Assembly: GCA_003574785.1 (NCBI GenBank)
Contig: QORU01000015.1
Coordinates: 1 to 64,000, forward strand
Source of the DNA: Taklimakanibacter deserti
Lineage (GTDB): Bacteria > Pseudomonadota > Alphaproteobacteria > Rhizobiales > Aestuariivirgaceae
Direction of reading: 5' to 3'
DNA: 64,000 nt
The translations under genes and the position numbers were made by a program. Each line of letters begins with the position of its first letter. Positions within the stretch are counted from its first letter, which is position 1. Below are positions 60,137 to 64,000 of the stretch, in pieces. The notes beneath the pieces are model-generated. The model was not told the DNA's origin, ran no database searches, and saw only the letters and a list, made by a program, of their open reading frames with translations.

Positions 60137-61479
60137 CCCATATCCTGCATCGGCGGATCCGCGAGACACTGCCCGCGGCCGTCAGGGGCCTGGGCATCGA
60201 GATCATCGACGATGCCGGGCGCCGTTATATCGACGCCTCGGGCGGCGCCGCGGTCTCCTGCCTTGGCCACGGCCACAAGGATGTGTTGGCCGCGATGCAG
60301 GCCCAGATGGAGAAGATCGCTTACGCTCACACCGCCTTCTTCACCACCGACGTCGCCGAGCGTCTCGCCGATCGGTTGGTCGAAGAGGCGCCGGCGGGGC
60401 TCGATCATGTCTATTTGGTGAGCGGCGGTTCCGAAGCGATCGAAGCGGCCTTGAAGATGGCGCGGCAATATTTCGTCGAGAAAGGTGAGACGAAGCGCCG
60501 CCATATCATCGCCAGGCGCCAGAGCTATCACGGCAACACGCTGGGCGCGCTCGCGGCGGGCGGCAACGAATGGCGCAGGACCCAGTTCTCGCCGCTCCTG
60601 ATCGAGACGCATCATATCAATCCCTGCTACGCCTATCGCTATCAAAACCTGAGCGAGAGCGATGAGGCTTATGGCTTGCGCGCCGCTCAAGCGCTCGAGC
60701 GGAAGATTGAAGAGCTCGGGCCCTCGACGGTCATGGCCTTCATTGCCGAGACCGTCGTCGGCGCGACGGCGGGCGCCGTGCCGCCGGTCGGCGAATATTT
60801 CAAGCATATCCGAGCCATTTGCGATCGCCATGGCGTGCTCTTGATCCTCGATGAGGTGATGTGCGGCATGGGCCGCACCGGCACGCTCCATGCCTGCATG
60901 CAGGAGGGCATCGCACCCGACCTCCTCGCCATGGCGAAAGGGTTGGGCGGCGGTTATCAGCCGATCGGCGCGGTTCTCCTGAGCGCGCGCATCTTCGAGG
61001 CTTTCGCCAAGGGCTCGGGCCTCTTCCAGCATGGCCATACTTATATGGGTCATCCGATGGCGGCCGCCGCGGCGCTGGCCGTTCAGGACGTCATCCGCCG
61101 CGACCGGCTTCTCGACAATGTGAAGACCATGGGCCGGCATCTCGAGCGGCGCCTGCGCGAGCGTTTCGGCAATCATCACCATATCGGCGACATCAGGGGA
61201 CGTGGCCTGTTCATGGGTCTCGAGCTCGTCGCCGATCGCGCCGGCAAGACGCCCTTTGCGCTCGAGCTCAAGCTCAATGCCGCGGTGAAGCGCGAGGCCT
61301 TTGCGCGTGGGCTCATCGTCTATCCGATGGGCGGCACGATCGACGGTGTGCTGGGCGATCATGTGCTGCTGGCGCCGCCTTTCATCATCGATGCCCGATC
61401 CATCGACACCATCGTCGAGCGCCTGGGCGATGCCGTCGATGCGGCCGTCGCGACGGCCGCAACCCGTCACGTGGCGTGA
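60133..61479 (+). CDS. Class III (omega) aminotransferase
   Basis: A 448-residue PLP enzyme of the ornithine/omega-amino-acid aminotransferase class. The cofactor lysine is K269 in AMAKGLGGGYQPIGAV. Also seen: SGGSEAIEAALKMARQYF, YHGNTLGALA and the acidic LILDEVMCGMGRTG. It moves an amino group from an amine, omega- or alpha-amino acid to a keto acid. Coupled to RpiR by a 4-base overlap. Next to BKACE and a TAXI importer, it may prepare a keto substrate for BKACE cleavage. Confidence 0.9.
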   Translation: MTHILHRRIRETLPAAVRGLGIEIIDDAGRRYIDASGGAAVSCLGHGHKDVLAAMQAQMEKIAYAHTAFFTTDVAERLADRLVEEAPAGLDHVYLVSGGSEAIEAALKMARQYFVEKGETKRRHIIARRQSYHGNTLGALAAGGNEWRRTQFSPLLIETHHINPCYAYRYQNLSESDEAYGLRAAQALERKIEELGPSTVMAFIAETVVGATAGAVPPVGEYFKHIRAICDRHGVLLILDEVMCGMGRTGTLHACMQEGIAPDLLAMAKGLGGGYQPIGAVLLSARIFEAFAKGSGLFQHGHTYMGHPMAAAAALAVQDVIRRDRLLDNVKTMGRHLERRLRERFGNHHHIGDIRGRGLFMGLELVADRAGKTPFALELKLNAAVKREAFARGLIVYPMGGTIDGVLGDHVLLAPPFIIDARSIDTIVERLGDAVDAAVATAATRHVA

Positions 61480-61537
61480 AATAAACGGAGAGGCTGCCCG
61501 TATTGATAGGGCAACCGGTTAGCAAGGAGGAAGTGAG

Positions 61538-62509
61538 ATGAGTAGAGGTTTCAGTGTTCTCGCCAGTCTTGGCATGATTGCGCTCCTGGCCGCAGGCCCG
61601 GCGGCCGCACAGGACCAGCGCTTCATCACCATTGGCACCGGCGGCGTGACCGGCGTCTATTATGCCGCGGGCGGCGCCATCTGCCGTTTGCTCAACAAGG
61701 ACAGAAAGACGCATGGCATCCGCTGCTCGGTCGAATCGACCGGCGGCTCGGCCTTCAACATCAACACCATCAAGGAAGGCGAGCTCGATTTCGGCATGTC
61801 GCAGTCGGACGTGCAGTTCAATGCGCTGAACGGCAAGGGCGACTATGACGGCAAGGCCTTCCCCGAATTGCGTGCCGTCTTCGCCATCCACCCCGAGCCT
61901 TTCACGGTCCTGGTGCGTGCTGATGCGGGCGTCACCAAATTCGACGACCTGAAAGGCAAGCGCTTCAATGTCGGCAATCCGGGCTCAGGCACCCGCTCTT
62001 CGATGGAACGGTTGCTTGCCGCCATGGGCTGGACGCTCGGCGATTTCTCGCTCGCCTCCGAGCTCAAGGCCGACGAGCACGGGCCGGCTTTGTGCGATGG
62101 CAAGATCGACGGCTTCTTCTATGGCGTGGGTCACCCTTCCGCCAATATCCAGGACCCGACGACGACCTGCGGCGCCAAGCTCGTCTCGCTCACCGGACCC
62201 GTCATCGACAAGCTCGTCGCCGACAATGTCTATTATGCCAAGGCGACGATCCCGGGCGGCATGTACAATGCCAATCCCGATCCGACCGAGACCTTCGGCG
62301 TCACCGCGACTCTCGTCACTTCCGCCAAGGCGCCGGACGAAGTCGTCTATCAGCTGGTGAAATCGACCTTCGAGAATTTCGACGAGTTCAAGAAGCTGCA
62401 TCCGGCCTTCGCCGGTCTCGAGCCTGAGAACATGATCAAGAACGGCCTGTCGGCGCCGCTGCATCCCGGTGCTGAGAAATACTACAAGGAGAAAGGCTGG
62501 CTGAAGTAA
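61538..62509 (+). CDS. TAXI-family TRAP transporter substrate-binding protein
   Basis: A 323-residue periplasmic binding protein. Sec signal ([15 protein letters not shown]). The TAXI hallmark [20 protein letters not shown] starts the mature protein, followed by [20 protein letters not shown] and [24 protein letters not shown] proteins feed fused TRAP permeases and bind organic acids or amino acids such as glutamate. AAGGAGG lies 8 bases before the ATG. It follows the aminotransferase by 58 bases. Confidence 0.92.
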   Translation: MSRGFSVLASLGMIALLAAGPAAAQDQRFITIGTGGVTGVYYAAGGAICRLLNKDRKTHGIRCSVESTGGSAFNINTIKEGELDFGMSQSDVQFNALNGKGDYDGKAFPELRAVFAIHPEPFTVLVRADAGVTKFDDLKGKRFNVGNPGSGTRSSMERLLAAMGWTLGDFSLASELKADEHGPALCDGKIDGFFYGVGHPSANIQDPTTTCGAKLVSLTGPVIDKLVADNVYYAKATIPGGMYNANPDPTETFGVTATLVTSAKAPDEVVYQLVKSTFENFDEFKKLHPAFAGLEPENMIKNGLSAPLHPGAEKYYKEKGWLK

Positions 62510-62536
62510 GCCACTCTTGTTGCATGTGGATTCTCC

Positions 62537-62635
62537 GCCCTCCGGCGCAAGCCGGGATCCCCTAAATTCTTTCCACGCGATCAACATTGCCCGCGTGAAC
62601 TTATTCAATGGATCCCGGCTTTCGCCGGGATGACG
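62537..62635. repeat. ~98-bp MITE-like repeat, copy 2
   Basis: Terminal parts CCGGCGCAAGCCGGGATCC and GGATCCCGGCTTTCGCCGGG, with AATTCTTTC and CTTATTCA inside, match the element at 21150-21247. It lies in the gap between the TAXI gene and the TRAP permease gene. Confidence 0.6.
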
Positions 62636-62724
62636 ATTGTGGAGGATGGCGGGCATTAGAGACGAGGCCGCGAGGCGAAAATGCTGGCGGCCCTTTCGGG
62701 GCTGAGATTTCCGGGGAGGGAATG

Positions 62725-64000
62725 ATGCAGGTCAAAGCCGAGGCGGCCACGACGCAAGTCGATCTCGAGCAGCTTGTCGCGGAAGCCGATACGGGCGGGC
62801 GCAAGCCCAAGGGCTTGGCCGGCAAGCTCCTCCTGTGGGTGGCGATCGCCTGGTCACTGTTCCAGCTCTGGTATGCTTCCCCCTTGCCCTTCATGCTGGG
62901 CTTCGGCGTCCTCAACGACACCGAAGCGCGCTCGATCCATCTGGCCTTCGCGCTCTTCCTCGCTTTCACCGCCTATCCGGCCTTCAGCTCCTCCTCGCGC
63001 CGGCATATCCCGGTGGGCGACTGGGTCCTGGCGCTCGCCGGCGCTTTTGCCGGCGGTTATCTCTTTCTCTTTTACGACCAGCTCGCGATGCGGCCGGGCC
63101 AGCCGACCACGCTCGATCTCGTGACCGCCGGCGTCGGCATCATCCTGCTGCTCGAGGCGACGCGCCGCTCGCTCGGGCTTCCCATGGTGATCGTGGCGAT
63201 CGCCTTCATCCTGTTCACTTTCGCCGGCCCCTATATGCCCGCCGTGCTCCAGCACAAGGGCGCCTCGCTCAGCCGCTTCCTCACCCATCAATGGCTCGTC
63301 ACCGAGGGCGTCTTCGGCATAGCGCTCGGCGTCTCGACGAGCTTCGTCTTCCTCTTCGTGCTGTTCGGCACGCTGCTCGACAAGGCGGGCGCCGGCAACT
63401 GGATGATGCAGATCTCGATAGCCCTTCTCGGCCATTTGCGCGGCGGGCCGGCCAAGGTGGCGGTCATCTCATCGGCCCTCAATGGCGTCGTCTCCGGCTC
63501 CTCGGTGTCGAATGTCGTCTCGGGCGGCATCTTCACCATCCCCTTGATGAAGCGCACCGGCCTTTCCGGCGTGAAGGCCGGCGCCATCGAGGCCTCGTCC
63601 TCGATCAACGGCCAGATCATGCCGCCGGTCATGGGGGCGGCCGCCTTCCTGATGGTCGAATATGTCGGCATTCCCTATTCCGAGATCATCAAGCACGCGG
63701 CCTTGCCGGCGATCCTGTCCTATGTATCGCTGCTCTATATCGTTCATCTCGAGGCGGTGAAGCTCGGCTCGCGGCCGATCCCGCGCGAGAAGGTCGACCG
63801 CAGGACGCGGGCTCTGCGCTCAGGCCTCGGCCTTGCCGGCACGATCGCCGTGCTTTGCCTGCTCTATTACGGCATCCAGGCGGCCAAGACGATCTTCGGC
63901 GCCAACGCGCCCTGGATATTGGGCATTGCCGGCATCGCGCTTTATGTGTGGACGGTCTGGTATGCGGCGCGCTTTCCCGATCTCGAGCTCGACGATCCCA
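62725..64000 (+). CDS. TRAP transporter fused permease (DctQM), truncated by window end
   Basis: An open frame of 425 codons running off the window. It encodes the fused small/large TRAP membrane subunits used with TAXI proteins: an N-terminal four-helix DctQ-like part, then the DctM core (ISSALNGVVSGSSVSNVVSG, SSSINGQIMPPVMGAAAF). GGAGG 5 bases upstream favours the second of two adjacent ATGs (62722, 62725). The full protein is expected at ~650-700 residues, so about the last third is missing. It completes the importer of the operon. Confidence 0.9.
   Translation, partial: MQVKAEAATTQVDLEQLVAEADTGGRKPKGLAGKLLLWVAIAWSLFQLWYASPLPFMLGFGVLNDTEARSIHLAFALFLAFTAYPAFSSSSRRHIPVGDWVLALAGAFAGGYLFLFYDQLAMRPGQPTTLDLVTAGVGIILLLEATRRSLGLPMVIVAIAFILFTFAGPYMPAVLQHKGASLSRFLTHQWLVTEGVFGIALGVSTSFVFLFVLFGTLLDKAGAGNWMMQISIALLGHLRGGPAKVAVISSALNGVVSGSSVSNVVSGGIFTIPLMKRTGLSGVKAGAIEASSSINGQIMPPVMGAAAFLMVEYVGIPYSEIIKHAALPAILSYVSLLYIVHLEAVKLGSRPIPREKVDRRTRALRSGLGLAGTIAVLCLLYYGIQAAKTIFGANAPWILGIAGIALYVWTVWYAARFPDLELDDP

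Noticed and set aside
59833..61470. 545-residue frame antisense to the aminotransferase
   Set aside because: Shadow of the class III aminotransferase; no ribosome site and no recognisable domain.

Overview
The window reads as a 64 kb piece of chromosome from a high-GC alphaproteobacterium, most likely Hyphomicrobiales (Rhizobiales). The evidence is gene content: SbmA/BacA, a DUF1127 protein, a FixJ-like two-component set, many ABC uptake systems, TAXI-TRAP, and a BKACE enzyme. Short C-rich/G-rich hairpin repeats also recur between genes. I saw no rRNA, tRNA, CRISPR array, transposase or phage gene. The taxonomic call is inference.

Layout. 0.3-4 kb: a Gfo/Idh/MocA oxidoreductase, a two-HKD phospholipase-D-like protein and a small exported protein. 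4.3-7.8 kb: a DUF1127 / alpha-beta hydrolase / O-acetylhomoserine sulfhydrylase operon divergent from an AraC regulator, the whole block flanked by inverted copies of one repeat. 8.4-14.6 kb: an RND efflux operon with a flavin monooxygenase gene between adaptor and pump. 14.8-17.6 kb: a winged-helix/TPR regulator and BacA. 17.7-22.8 kb: a carbohydrate ABC importer whose two permeases both look enlarged. 23-26 kb: an AraC regulator divergent from an MFS exporter, then an SDR.

26-29.6 kb: histidine kinase, NarL/FixJ-type regulator, single-domain receiver and two tiny exported or membrane peptides, with NarL-like heptamers upstream of the later genes. 29.9-36.5 kb: the most unusual locus, LacI / PfkB kinase / complete group I ECF transporter (S, T, A, A') / BtpA-SgcQ barrel / M24 metallohydrolase, preceded by two tandem LacI-type operators. 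It looks like a self-contained import and processing pathway for an unidentified, possibly sugar- or nucleoside-like, compound.

36.6-40.7 kb: an SDR gene remnant, a HisD paralogue with altered metal ligands and a TauABC/SsuABC-type ABC transporter. 40.8-44.4 kb: an orphan peptide-type binding protein and an arginine-deiminase/DDAH-like enzyme, divergent from a LysR regulator. 44.4-47.3 kb: GntR plus an amino-acid ABC importer without its ATPase. 47.5-55.9 kb: FAD amine oxidase, full Dpp-type peptide importer and an intracellular serine beta-lactamase-family hydrolase in one coupled operon, divergent from an XRE-cupin regulator. This is a plausible D-amino-acid-peptide utilisation operon. 55.9-58.2 kb: a large exported cysteine-rich protein with one CxxCH haem motif. 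58.3-64 kb: BKACE enzyme divergent from RpiR / class III aminotransferase / TAXI binding protein / fused TRAP permease (cut by the window end).

The dominant theme is scavenging: six binding-protein ABC systems or parts of them, one ECF and one TRAP importer, most with a local regulator and candidate operator, plus two exporters (RND, MFS) and the BacA peptide transporter.
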